Assembly (NCBI RefSeq): GCF_019977315.1
Contig: NZ_AP024652.1
Location: 3,348,001 to 3,412,000 of the forward strand
Origin: Arthrobacter sp. StoSoilB22
Lineage (GTDB): Bacteria; Actinomycetota; Actinomycetes; Actinomycetales; Micrococcaceae
Reading direction: 5' to 3'
DNA length: 64,000 nucleotides
The notes beneath the pieces were generated by a model. The model searched no databases and was not told where the DNA came from. It worked only from the letters and a program-made list of their open reading frames with translations. Shown one piece after another: positions 41,603 to 50,587 of the stretch (its first letter is position 1; each line of letters opens with the position of its first letter). Made by a program: the position numbers and the translations under genes.

Positions 41603-43447
41603 TTAGCGGCGGCTGGCTGCTGCCTTGCGGCGGCCAGCTACTGCGAGCAGGAGTCCCATCAGGAGCATGGCCCCTGCCAAGAGAACCCACTGACCGTTCA
41701 GGCCGGTGTTGGCCAAGGTGTTGGCACTTCCGACGGCGGTGGAGGCTGCCGCCGTCACTGCTCCCTTGGCGGCACCCTGCGCCACTACAGCGCTGGCCTG
41801 GGTACCGGCACCCGTGCTAACTCCAACACTTGCAGGAGGATTGACAACCGGAGGGTTCACAACAGGAGGATTCACCACCGGAGGGTTCACAACAGGAGGA
41901 TTCACCACCGGAGGGTTCACAACCGGAGGATTCACCACAGGAGGATTCACCACCGGAGGATTCACAACCGGCGGATTCACCACCGGAGGATTCACAACCG
42001 GCGGATTCACCACCGGAGGATTCACCACCGGAGGGTTCACAGTGGCTGTCGATCCCCCACCAATTCCCACCGAGGTGGAACCGAGGGTTACGGGAGCCGT
42101 GATCGGGATGATCAGCTGGGTGCCGGAAAGAATTCCGTCGCTGCCGGTGGTGGTGCTACCGGACGTGGTGCCCGACGGAGCAGTTCCACCAGTGGTATCA
42201 GTGTTCGTAGCGGAGGAATCACCCAGCAAACCAGCCGAGGTGGAACCGAGGGTTACGGGAGCCGTGATCGGGATGATCAGCTGGGTGCCGGAAAGAACTC
42301 CATCGCTGCCGGACGTAGTGCTGCCGGACGTGGTGCCTGCCGGAGCAGTTCCACCGGTGGTGCCGGTGTTCGCGGCAGATGAGTCACCCAGCAAACCAGC
42401 CGAGGTGGAACCCACGTTGATCGGCACCGTCACAGGAGCAACAACCTGCGTACCCGAACCAATGCCATCTGAACCCGAGGTCGAAGCGCCCGAAGGAGCA
42501 GGCGCCGGAGCACTAGTCGAACCAGCACCAGAGTTCGTGGCGGAGGAATCACCCAGCAGACCAGCCGAGGTGGAACCCAGGTTGATCGGCACCGTCACAG
42601 GAGCAACAACCTGCGTACCTGAGGCAATGCCTTCTGAACCGGATGTGGAAGCACCCGAGGTCGAAGCACCCGAAGGAACCGACGCACCAGAAGAAGCAGC
42701 TGAGCCGGAGGTAGCAGAGGAGTCTCCGCCAACACCCACGGCAGTGGCTCCGATGTTAACAGGGACCGAAATCGGAGCCACTACCTGAGCGCCGGATGCG
42801 ATACTCTCTCCCCCCGACGTGGTTGCCTGCGCCGGTGCTGAGGCTGGGGCCGGAGCCGCAGCAGGGGCCGGCGCAGGAGCTGAAGTTGTAGCAACGGAGT
42901 CGCCAAGGACACCAGCTGAGGTCGAGCCCAAGCTGATCGGCACAGTCACCGGTGCCACTACTTGGGTTCCCGAGGCGATACCGTCCGAACCGCTGGTGCT
43001 GGCTGCCGGCGTCGGACTTGTTGCAGCCGCTGCAGCCGCAGGTGCGGCTGGAGCGGCAGGTGTGGCTGAGCTCGTCGCAGTGGAGCCCCCCAGCAGACCC
43101 ACTGATGACGAGCCCAGGTTTATGGGCACCGTTACCGGAGCAACTATCTGCGTTCCGGAGCCGATGCTGTTGGAACCGTTGGTGGTGGCCGTCGGCGCCG
43201 GGCCCGCGCCGGCGGCACTCGAACCTGCAGCAGGTGCCGAGACGGTAGCTGCTGAATCCCCCAATAGTCCAAGTGATGTTCCGCCGAGGCTTATCGGCGC
43301 TGTTACGGGTGCCACCACTTGCGTGCCGGAAAGGATTCCGTCTTTGCCGCTGGTGGTGTCAGCGGCGTTTGCCGCTGTGGCGCTGAGGACGATCATGCCC
43401 CCTGCAAAGCATGTGCCGATGAGGCACTTGCGTATGGTCGTGTTCAT
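41603..43447 (-). CDS. Chaplin-like eight-repeat surface protein with LANTG sorting signal
   Basis: 614 residues from ATG 43447, with GGAGAG seven bases upstream. Order: signal peptide (1-29); eight copies of a unit of about 34 residues, consensus SDGIxSGTQVVAPVTVPINLG followed by STSAGLLGDSSAT, separated by Ala/Pro/Ser/Thr linkers; about fourteen NPPVV units; then LANTG, a hydrophobic segment and a basic tail (GRRKAAASRR). The unit resembles the hydrophobic chaplin domain (GVLSGNxxQxPVxVPVNxCGNxxxxIGLL) but has no cysteines. LAXTG is the class E sortase signal used by long chaplins in Streptomyces. No sortase gene is in the window. Confidence 0.7.
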   Translation of the reverse strand: MNTTIRKCLIGTCFAGGMIVLSATAANAADTTSGKDGILSGTQVVAPVTAPISLGGTSLGLLGDSAATVSAPAAGSSAAGAGPAPTATTNGSNSIGSGTQIVAPVTVPINLGSSSVGLLGGSTATSSATPAAPAAPAAAAAATSPTPAASTSGSDGIASGTQVVAPVTVPISLGSTSAGVLGDSVATTSAPAPAPAAAPAPASAPAQATTSGGESIASGAQVVAPISVPVNIGATAVGVGGDSSATSGSAASSGASVPSGASTSGASTSGSEGIASGTQVVAPVTVPINLGSTSAGLLGDSSATNSGAGSTSAPAPAPSGASTSGSDGIGSGTQVVAPVTVPINVGSTSAGLLGDSSAANTGTTGGTAPAGTTSGSTTSGSDGVLSGTQLIIPITAPVTLGSTSAGLLGDSSATNTDTTGGTAPSGTTSGSTTTGSDGILSGTQLIIPITAPVTLGSTSVGIGGGSTATVNPPVVNPPVVNPPVVNPPVVNPPVVNPPVVNPPVVNPPVVNPPVVNPPVVNPPVVNPPVVNPPVVNPPASVGVSTGAGTQASAVVAQGAAKGAVTAAASTAVGSANTLANTGLNGQWVLLAGAMLLMGLLLAVAGRRKAAASRR

Positions 43448-43545
43448 TGTGGTTCTCTCCTGAAGACGTTGTTCCCAAGGGCGTCCGAGTGACGGATCGC
43501 CTGAATGACCGTCTGCCGCGAAGAGCTGTGCGGCTGGTGGGGGAA

Positions 43546-44631
43546 CTAGTCAGGAGAGGAGCCGGGGTCGAAGCACACCGGCGTTGGATGTTGTTCGTTG
43601 CCGGCCGTTGCCAGGCCGGGAAGAGCGTCGACGGGGATGATCAGGGCGCCCTGCAGGAATGCTGCTGCTGGGCTGGGCGGACCGTTTTGGGAGTTTCCGG
43701 AGCCGGCTCCCGTGAGGCTGCCGGGGACTGCTGCGGGGTCGGGAGTCAGGTCCGCAGGCGCGGCAGGATCGTCGGCTGAGGAGGCACCGCCGAGCACCGC
43801 CGTGATCCCGGTGGGACCGAAGTTTCGTGCGGGATTCAGCAGCCCCGAAGCGCTGGCGTTCACTCCGGGTCGAGTGACGCGTGGGTCCAGTTTGCCGGTC
43901 TCAAGAAGAGTTGTGCCTGTGGAATGTACGACGCCGGTCGTCGCCAAAGTGCCGGCTTCCGCCGCAGCGGGGGCAACAGGAGCGTCGGTTCCCGGCACAG
44001 CGGGAGTCTCGGGTGCAGTGACGGGAGGCGCCACCACCGGCGGAACTGCCACAGGCGGAACAGGCGGAGCGACTACTGGCGGAACTACGGCTTCGACGGG
44101 CGGCAGCACGGTGCCTACAACACCGTCCACAACGCCGACAATCGGGTCCACAATCGGGGACACTACGTCAGTGACAGGTTCCAGCCGGGCAGGTTCCAAA
44201 ACCTGGTTCACCGGCGGAACAACTACGTTCACGGTGTGGTCTACGGTGTTAGTAACAGGAGCCACCACCGTGTTCACCACAGTTCCTGCAGTGTCTGACG
44301 GGACCACGTGGTTGACCACCGGGACAGCTGAAACCACATGATCAACCGTGCCGCCAACGTGTTCCACGAGGGGCGTCACGGCAGGCACATGGACGTTGAT
44401 CTGGTTGGTGGGTACCAGTCCCTTGACCACGTTCGGTAGAGGTACGTTCGGCACGGGGATGCTCACCGATGTTGAGGACGTGACAGATCCAAGAAGGGTT
44501 TTGTCAGAGGTTCCCGTATCTGCAGTTGCAGCCGAGGCGGAAAGTGCCATCCAGATTGCGGTGCCAGCGCCAGCGACCATGATGGAGCGGAGAATGCTGG
44601 TAGCACGCGGAAACACGCGTGAACCCGTCAT
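43546..44631 (-). CDS. Secreted Val/Pro-rich protein of unknown function
   Basis: 361 residues from ATG 44631 with a GGGGG stretch upstream. Signal peptide of about 45 residues (SILRSIMVAGAGTAIWMALSASAATA). The body is dominated by Val, Pro, Thr and Ala (VVPPVNQVLEPARLEPVTDVVSPIVDP, VVAPPVPPVAVPPVVAPPV), giving an extended, probably rod-like structure. An internal LATTG occurs near residue 245 but no membrane segment follows it. The tail has QGALIIPVDALPG and ends with a single Cys (CFDPGSSPD). It is upstream of the chaplin-like gene on the same strand and shares its composition, so a joint surface role is likely. Confidence 0.6.
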   Translation of the reverse strand: MTGSRVFPRATSILRSIMVAGAGTAIWMALSASAATADTGTSDKTLLGSVTSSTSVSIPVPNVPLPNVVKGLVPTNQINVHVPAVTPLVEHVGGTVDHVVSAVPVVNHVVPSDTAGTVVNTVVAPVTNTVDHTVNVVVPPVNQVLEPARLEPVTDVVSPIVDPIVGVVDGVVGTVLPPVEAVVPPVVAPPVPPVAVPPVVAPPVTAPETPAVPGTDAPVAPAAAEAGTLATTGVVHSTGTTLLETGKLDPRVTRPGVNASASGLLNPARNFGPTGITAVLGGASSADDPAAPADLTPDPAAVPGSLTGAGSGNSQNGPPSPAAAFLQGALIIPVDALPGLATAGNEQHPTPVCFDPGSSPD

Positions 44632-44745
44632 CTCGGACACCCCCAGGTAGTCGCGAACCAATGGTCGCCTTCATCCTAGGACGGGACTAAGCGATTAGTC
44701 CATGGTTAGGAGTAAAGAAGATGACAAATTTGTAAGGAACCTTGT

Positions 44746-45636
44746 TTATGACGGATAGAAACCGGTCTTTTCCGGCCCGAAGTCCGGGGTAGCCAGCGAC
44801 GTGCGGCCTTGGGCATTGGTTTCCTGAAGCCTTTTGATAAACCAGCGGGATTGTTCAGGTCCGTACGGAAGCACAGGAATTGCTTTAGTAGCGTCGGATG
44901 GCATGTCCCGAATGGACTGCGTTGCCTGCCGAACCGCGGTGCTCATGGTGTCCGCCATGGTTTTCACGAACTCATCGCTTACGGGCTTGCCGTGGCCGGG
45001 GACCAGGAATTCGTAGCGGTGGCGCAGGGCCGAGATGTGCCGTAACGCATCCGCCCATTCCTCCGGGTACGAGTCCTCGAACGACGGATGCGCGCCCTGC
45101 TCCACCAGGTCGCCCACAAACAGCGTGGAACTCGTGCCAACAAGCAGGTCGCCGTCGGTGTGCGCGCGGCCGAGGTAGAAGAGGGTGGCGGTAACCCCGC
45201 CGAGGTCCACCAGGACAGGCTGGTCATGGACCAGCGCGTTAGGGACAACGATGTCGACGGCGTCGCCCTCCCCCGCTGCCATCTCAGGTTCGTTGGTGGC
45301 CACGAAGCGTCGCTGGTTGTCGGCGTCGCTTTCTATGGCCGCCGCACAGTTGGCGTGCGCCCAAAACTCCGTGACGCCGTCGTCGGCAAAAACAGCGTTA
45401 CCGAAGAAGTGGTCGTAGTGCGCGTGGGTGTTCACCACAACCAGCGGAAGCTGGGTCTTTTCGCGAACTGCAGCGAGGATCTCCCGGCCCTGGCGCGGGC
45501 CGCAGCCGGTATCGATGACCATGGCGAGTTCAGAGCCCACCACAAGCCCGGTATTGAGTAACGATCCCTCGGTTTCCAAGACGTAGTTGTCCGGTCCGAG
45601 TTCTAGCCAAGCTGACAATTCGTGCTCCGTATCCAC
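44746..45636 (-). CDS. Metallo-beta-lactamase-fold hydrolase
   Basis: 296 residues from GTG 45636. The metal motif is THAHYDHFFGN with His71, His73, Asp75 and His76, followed by AHTDGDLLVG, FVGDLVEQGAHPSFEDS and VPGHGKPV, in the order of the MBL superfamily. Members include glyoxalase II-like and quinolone-responsive hydrolases. Substrate unknown; no signal peptide. It is 74 bp downstream of the pyruvyl transferase gene and may share its transcript. Confidence 0.82.
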   Translation of the reverse strand: MDTEHELSAWLELGPDNYVLETEGSLLNTGLVVGSELAMVIDTGCGPRQGREILAAVREKTQLPLVVVNTHAHYDHFFGNAVFADDGVTEFWAHANCAAAIESDADNQRRFVATNEPEMAAGEGDAVDIVVPNALVHDQPVLVDLGGVTATLFYLGRAHTDGDLLVGTSSTLFVGDLVEQGAHPSFEDSYPEEWADALRHISALRHRYEFLVPGHGKPVSDEFVKTMADTMSTAVRQATQSIRDMPSDATKAIPVLPYGPEQSRWFIKRLQETNAQGRTSLATPDFGPEKTGFYPS

Positions 45637-45710
45637 TGCAATCCGGCGATGTTCAGGCCTCTACTCTACCCATGGAATCCGTGCGAATGCTGGAAGGCAG
45701 GCGGCCTTCC

Positions 45711-47288
45711 TTAGCGCGGCAGCAGCCGGAGCTTTCGGCACGCACGCACCAGCAGGGACGACTCCAACAACTGAAGCTTCTCCTGCAGATAGTCGCGTTC
45801 GATCCGGAGTTGGTGGCCTTCAGATTCCTTGGCTGCAAGCGCGCCGGTGACTTGGTTCAGCTCGTCCCGCAGCCCGTCCCGGACCGCTTCCATTGCGCCG
45901 AGGCTTCCACGGGTGTCCTCCAGGAGGTGTGTCAGGCCATAGAGCTCTACCGACTGGTGGCCAATGTGCAGTTCGTTGTTGGCCGTCAGCTGGGCCACTG
46001 CCGGGTGCTCATCGGATGCGAGTTCCAGAAAGGCCGGCTCCGGGCTGACAAGAACCGGAGCTTCCGGTCGTGAGCCCTTGAGGGTTTCGACGACGGCGTC
46101 CCACCAGGCGCGTTGGAACTCGCCTTGGGCGGGGCTCAGTTGCTTCAGATATGAACGGATGTCATTGTTGCTGGCCAGGAACCGGTCTACGAAAGCATCG
46201 AATTCCGGAGTGGCCAAGTGGCGGAGGGAACGCATGGTGTGGCCGAGACCCCAGTTTGCAAGTGCCCCACCGATCCGCACCTCACCGTAGTAGTCCACGG
46301 CGATTCCCAGGCAAGGAACGCCTGCGGACAGTGCGAAGACGATCGGGTGGTACCGGCTCGCCACCACAATCTCGGCCTGCATCGTCAACGACGCAGACTC
46401 CTCCGCTGACAGCTGACCGCAGACCATCACGTTCTCCGTGTTCATCCTGCGCCGGATGTCCTGGTGGGTTTCAATGTCGATGTCGGCTTTGCCCGGGTGC
46501 GACATGTGGGCGATCATCACAACATCCAGCTTGCCGGCGTCGGCGATTCTGTCCAGCACCTCAGCGATCCGCTGGTTGAAAGCATCCTTATCCATGGCGC
46601 CGGTGCCGGGCGCAAATGTGGCTACCAGGAAAGGCCGGCCCGGTTGGGGCTTGTACGTCACCTGATCCAGTTCGAGGGCGGCCGGAAGGGCGTGGTCCAC
46701 CTCAAAGAAGCTCGCGTCGTCGAGCGTCAACCCGGCCGGCACGTCGGCGTTCCGCATCAGTTCCCACGAGGTTTGTTCGCGGACACTGGTGAGCGTTGCT
46801 GAGCGGAAGAGTTCCACAACCGTGTCATAGTCAGGGCCCGTCAGAACAGGCCCAAGAGTTTGCCCGGAAATGACCAGCGGCTTGCCCAAGGCGTTGGCGA
46901 TGGCGCCCACCGCTGCCCTTTCGTAGAGCAGCCAGCCGTAGGGGGAAGTCATGTTCCCGCCACCGGCGATTACTACGCCGTCGCAGCCCTCTATGGTTTC
47001 AATGAGTGCATGAACCTGGTCTTCACCGGGAAGGGCAGACATGTCCCCTGCGAGGATGGCCTTGATCTCGTGCAGGTACCTCTCACGCCGGTGAGGAGGC
47101 CACGGGAACTCCAAGGTCTTCACTGACTCGGTGCCAAAGATCCTGGTGCTCTGCTCCGGATCCCGCGACAACAGCACAATGTCCGTCACTCCGCTGGCGC
47201 GCAGTTCGTCCACCACGGCATGGGTCATGGCTTCGTCACCCACGTGATAAACGGGCTGACCAATATCCCCAAGAACTACAACTCGCAC
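45711..47288 (-). CDS. Polysaccharide pyruvyl transferase family protein (CsaB type) with C-terminal coiled coil
   Basis: 525 residues from GTG 47288, chosen because GGAG lies four bases upstream and the fold begins at once (VRVVVLGDIGQPVYHVGDEAMTHAVVDEL). An upstream frame to 47465 would overlap the RCC1 gene. The family features are DIVLLSRDPEQS, GVVIAGGGNMTSPYGWLLYERAAVGA, VISGQTLGPVL, SVREQTSWELMRN and VASRYHPIVFALSAGVPCLGIAVD. CsaB enzymes transfer pyruvate from PEP to cell-wall polysaccharide, creating the ligand for SLH domains. The last 75 residues are a predicted coiled coil (DELNQVTGALAAKESEGHQL). Its place amid six SLH genes supports that role. Confidence 0.8.
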   Translation of the reverse strand: MRVVVLGDIGQPVYHVGDEAMTHAVVDELRASGVTDIVLLSRDPEQSTRIFGTESVKTLEFPWPPHRRERYLHEIKAILAGDMSALPGEDQVHALIETIEGCDGVVIAGGGNMTSPYGWLLYERAAVGAIANALGKPLVISGQTLGPVLTGPDYDTVVELFRSATLTSVREQTSWELMRNADVPAGLTLDDASFFEVDHALPAALELDQVTYKPQPGRPFLVATFAPGTGAMDKDAFNQRIAEVLDRIADAGKLDVVMIAHMSHPGKADIDIETHQDIRRRMNTENVMVCGQLSAEESASLTMQAEIVVASRYHPIVFALSAGVPCLGIAVDYYGEVRIGGALANWGLGHTMRSLRHLATPEFDAFVDRFLASNNDIRSYLKQLSPAQGEFQRAWWDAVVETLKGSRPEAPVLVSPEPAFLELASDEHPAVAQLTANNELHIGHQSVELYGLTHLLEDTRGSLGAMEAVRDGLRDELNQVTGALAAKESEGHQLRIERDYLQEKLQLLESSLLVRACRKLRLLPR

Positions 47289-47334
47289 GACACTCCGGTG
47301 GTTGGACGCAAAAAACAGCTTCCAGCGTACCGGG

Positions 47335-50300
47335 TTATTGGAAGTCGCTTGGTCCGCCATACGATGATTGCAGCGGGCCGATACCCAACGCAGATGTAGC
47401 CATTGCCCGATTCCAAGCCTCATTGAGACGAATCGGGGAGGGCCTGTTAGTAGCCGTTCCATCACCCAACGCGCCGGGAACCATCATTTCGTTGTTGTGC
47501 CCGTTCGCTCCCCAACCCCACAAGCCTCCATCGCCAGTAGTTGCAAAGCCGTTGTAGTTCCCTCCAACTATTCTTGTTGCTCCGGCAAGTCCTGCCACTG
47601 GCCCAGGTACGATCCGGGTGGTAGTTGTCCCGTCTCCTAGGTTTCCGTAGTAGTTGGTCCCCCAAGACCAAACAGACCCATCGGCACGGAGAGCGAAACC
47701 GGTCCCGGCGTCGGACGCCGCTGCAACGGCCACAACACCGGAAAGGCCATATACCTGCACCGGCACATAACGATTCACCGTTGAACCGTCACCCAACTGG
47801 CCGTTGTGATTGGCGCCCCATGCCCATACCGAGCCATTAGTGGCCAAGGCGTAGCCAACGTCTCCCGCTGCGATCGAACTGATCTCAGGCAGCCCTTCGA
47901 CTACTCTGGCACCGTATGACACCCCCGGCGTCCTGCCAAGCTCGTAACCGGATGTCCAGACCTTCCCCTTTTCTAGTGCCAGTACAAATCCAGAACCGCT
48001 GGCAATCGCATCGACGTTGGACAATCCCGGCACCTGAACAGGGGCGGCATAATTCATCTCGGTGCCACCAAGAGATCTGTAATAGTTGAAACCCCATCCC
48101 CACACTGAACCATCAGATTTCAGTGCATAGGCAGTATCTTGTGAAGCGCTGATTGCAATCACATTGGTCAGCCCAAGAACTTGTACCGGTGACCTTCGCG
48201 GAATCATTGTTCCGTCTCCCACGGAGCCACTTATGTTGGATCCCCAGCCCCAAACGGTGCCGTCATTTTTCAACGCGTATCCGGTGTAAGTTCCGGCCGC
48301 CACAGCTTTCACGTTCTCTAGACCGGGAATCTGCTCGGGTTGCATCGGATGTGGCTGGGACCAGTCGACGACCGTGCCGTTACCTAATTGGCCGAAGTCG
48401 TTAGTACCCCACGACCACGCTGTTCCATCGCTTTTGCTGGCATAACCGGAGCCAAGGCCCTGGGCTATTGAAGAATACTCTCCGTCACCGCCGGCCGGCA
48501 CAGTCGGTGTGGGTGTTGGTGTTGGTGTGGGGTTTGTTGGTTGGGGTTTGATGACGGGGGTGTTTTGGCAGGGGTTTGCGGTGAAGAGGGGCCAGGTGTT
48601 GGTTGCGGTGGCTTTCCATTCGCCGAGGTCGAAGCCGAGTATTTTGATGCCTGCCAGGACGCCGAGTCGGCCTTCGACGCCGAGTTCCAAGGGGCAGGTC
48701 CAGGTGAGGTCTTGTCCGCTGGCGGCGGTCACGGTGATGGTGGTGGTCGCGTAGGGGCCGATGCCGAAGGTGATCCCGGCAATGCCGTAAAGCTTGATCG
48801 TGGCATCGAAGTCCAGGGATGCTCGTGCGGTCAGGGATGCTGAGGCCTTGTACTCGTTTTCGATTCCTGCGGTAGTGGGTTTGTCGTTGACCAGGTTGAA
48901 CGCGCCGTTGTTGTATTTGAAGCCGTGGTTGCTGGTGACGGTCTGGGATGAGGAGAACACCACCTCGGCGTTCCCGTCCAGGGAGAAGTTCGCGTTCATG
49001 GTCGCGTTGCTGGTCACTACTACCGGGACCGGGCCGGCCATGAACGTAAACGCGGAGTTCAGCTCGCCCAGTTTGGCGGTGACCTGGCCTTTCAACGATC
49101 CCTCGGCCGTGAGGGAGTGTTCGGCTTTGATCGAGGGGGTGATGACCACCGAGACTTCCTTCAGGCTCAGGAAGGCGGTCTCCAGTGTCATTTTCGCTGT
49201 GGCTTTGGCCGTGACGGAGGACTTCAGGGTCACCGACCCGTCACCGGTCAAGGGCGCGTCGGGTTTGCCGAACTCGCCCTTGACGGTCCTGCTCAGGACC
49301 ATGGATTTGTTGAACACCTCCGCAGCTGCCGCCGCGTAGGGCCGGGCCATGTCCGGTGTGGTTGCGGGGCCGGTTCTGGTTGATGTGGGGGCCGTGTCAG
49401 GTTCAACCACGACGTCGGGCGCGGGGATGAACTCGGAACTCACCGGGGTGCCGGTCACTTCGAGCAAACCTCCCGTGGAGACCACGGCCTCGGGCACGGT
49501 GGCGGGTTTGGTTTTCACCAGGGTGGTTCCGCCCGGGTCCCTCACTACCTGGACTACCCGGACCAGGAGCCCGTCCGGGGTGCCGGTAGTAACACCGGAG
49601 ACCAGTACGTCATTGGGTTTGATGTCCGTGGCCTGATCCGAAGGCAACGCAATGGTGTTGGTGGTCACCTGGGCGGTTTGGAGTTGGGCGGGTTCCAGGA
49701 CTTCAACATCCGGGGCCACCGTGACCGTCCCCGCGGCAGGGTTTCCCGGGTCGGCCGGGGTTTTCTGGCCCGCGTACCGGTAGAGGAACGCGGCCATCGC
49801 ATCACGGGCGATCCCGTCAAAGGGCCGGTACTGACGCGCACCGTTACCAGCATCCCAGCCCGTGGAAATCCCGGCCCCGGCCAACCAGGTGATCTCCGTG
49901 TAGAACCCGCCACCGGCGGGAACATCCGTAAAAGGAGACACCGGTGGGGCCGTGAACGCTGGCTTGTCCGCGTACCGGTACAAGAACGCGGCCATCGCAT
50001 CACGGGCGATCGGAGACAACGGACGATACTCACGCACCCCGCCATCGAGAGCCCAGCCGGTGGAAATACCCGTGGAGGCAAGCCAGGTGATTTCCTTATA
50101 AAACGCTGCCTCTACCGGGACATCCGTGAACGGCGACACCGTGGGCGGTGTGAACGCCGGGGACCCGGCATGACGGTACAAGAACGCGGCCATCGCGTTC
50201 CGGGCAATGGACTCCAACGGCCGATACTGCCGCACCCCGCCACCAACATCCCAGCCCGTGGAAATACCCGACGCGGCCAACCACGAAATCTCCGTCGCGA

Positions 50301-50478
50301 ACTGCGACTCCGCCGGCACATCCGAGAACGACACCACGTTCTCCACCACCGGATCCGCAGCCACCGCCGACGGCACCACCAACAACCCCGGCACCACCAC
50401 CACAACAACAGCAACCAACCACGCCACACCACGACGAAACACCGCAACCCCCACACACCGGCGACACCCAGACAACAC
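47335..50478 (-). CDS. SLH-RCC1 surface protein A
   Basis: About 1,035-1,047 residues. The GTG at 50478 is the longest start; GTG 50454 or 50442 (MFRRGVAWLVAVV, with GGGGG upstream) fits the paralogue better. Order: signal peptide; three SLH domains (about 45-230) ending ARDAMAAFLYR; an unrecognised region of about 400 residues; a Pro/Thr hinge (PTPTPTPT); and seven RCC1 repeats (GYALKNDGTVWGWGSN type), enough for one seven-bladed propeller. Unlike the other SLH proteins here, SLH is at the N-terminus. The first 650 codons are almost identical to protein B at 56176, in inverted orientation. Confidence 0.87.
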   Translation of the reverse strand: MLSGCRRCVGVAVFRRGVAWLVAVVVVVVPGLLVVPSAVAADPVVENVVSFSDVPAESQFATEISWLAASGISTGWDVGGGVRQYRPLESIARNAMAAFLYRHAGSPAFTPPTVSPFTDVPVEAAFYKEITWLASTGISTGWALDGGVREYRPLSPIARDAMAAFLYRYADKPAFTAPPVSPFTDVPAGGGFYTEITWLAGAGISTGWDAGNGARQYRPFDGIARDAMAAFLYRYAGQKTPADPGNPAAGTVTVAPDVEVLEPAQLQTAQVTTNTIALPSDQATDIKPNDVLVSGVTTGTPDGLLVRVVQVVRDPGGTTLVKTKPATVPEAVVSTGGLLEVTGTPVSSEFIPAPDVVVEPDTAPTSTRTGPATTPDMARPYAAAAAEVFNKSMVLSRTVKGEFGKPDAPLTGDGSVTLKSSVTAKATAKMTLETAFLSLKEVSVVITPSIKAEHSLTAEGSLKGQVTAKLGELNSAFTFMAGPVPVVVTSNATMNANFSLDGNAEVVFSSSQTVTSNHGFKYNNGAFNLVNDKPTTAGIENEYKASASLTARASLDFDATIKLYGIAGITFGIGPYATTTITVTAASGQDLTWTCPLELGVEGRLGVLAGIKILGFDLGEWKATATNTWPLFTANPCQNTPVIKPQPTNPTPTPTPTPTVPAGGDGEYSSIAQGLGSGYASKSDGTAWSWGTNDFGQLGNGTVVDWSQPHPMQPEQIPGLENVKAVAAGTYTGYALKNDGTVWGWGSNISGSVGDGTMIPRRSPVQVLGLTNVIAISASQDTAYALKSDGSVWGWGFNYYRSLGGTEMNYAAPVQVPGLSNVDAIASGSGFVLALEKGKVWTSGYELGRTPGVSYGARVVEGLPEISSIAAGDVGYALATNGSVWAWGANHNGQLGDGSTVNRYVPVQVYGLSGVVAVAAASDAGTGFALRADGSVWSWGTNYYGNLGDGTTTTRIVPGPVAGLAGATRIVGGNYNGFATTGDGGLWGWGANGHNNEMMVPGALGDGTATNRPSPIRLNEAWNRAMATSALGIGPLQSSYGGPSDFQ
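48506..50456 (-). repeat. 1,951-bp inverted repeat, left arm
   Basis: Reverse complement of 56174-58124, same length with no insertions or deletions that I can find. The protein it encodes differs at four residues (AAAAAE versus AATSAE, TAEGS versus TAQGS, TVTAAS versus TVTTAS). The arm begins two bases before the shared GTG start region and ends inside the Pro/Thr hinge. Confidence 0.88.
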
Positions 50479-50587
50479 TCAGAAAACCACTAGATGGCAT
50501 CCACAGCCGGGATTGCAACAGAGTCGGGAAGTACACCCGCACATTACGTCCTGATTCGAGATTGGCCCAGCGGTCCAGAGCTACGTT

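Noticed and set aside
41832..42045. Array of 15-bp repeats that could be taken for a CRISPR or VNTR
   Set aside because: It is in-frame coding sequence for NPPVV units, with no spacers.
41706..42788. Plus-strand frame with GGFTT repeats
   Set aside because: Antisense reading of the NPPVV and chaplin-like repeats; no signal peptide and no plausible start.
43880..43960. Internal LATTG in the Val/Pro-rich protein as a sortase signal
   Set aside because: It is about 115 residues from the C-terminus and is not followed by a membrane helix and basic tail.
47289..47465. N-terminal extension of the pyruvyl transferase to 47465
   Set aside because: It overlaps the RCC1 gene end, lacks a ribosome binding site, and adds sequence unlike the family.
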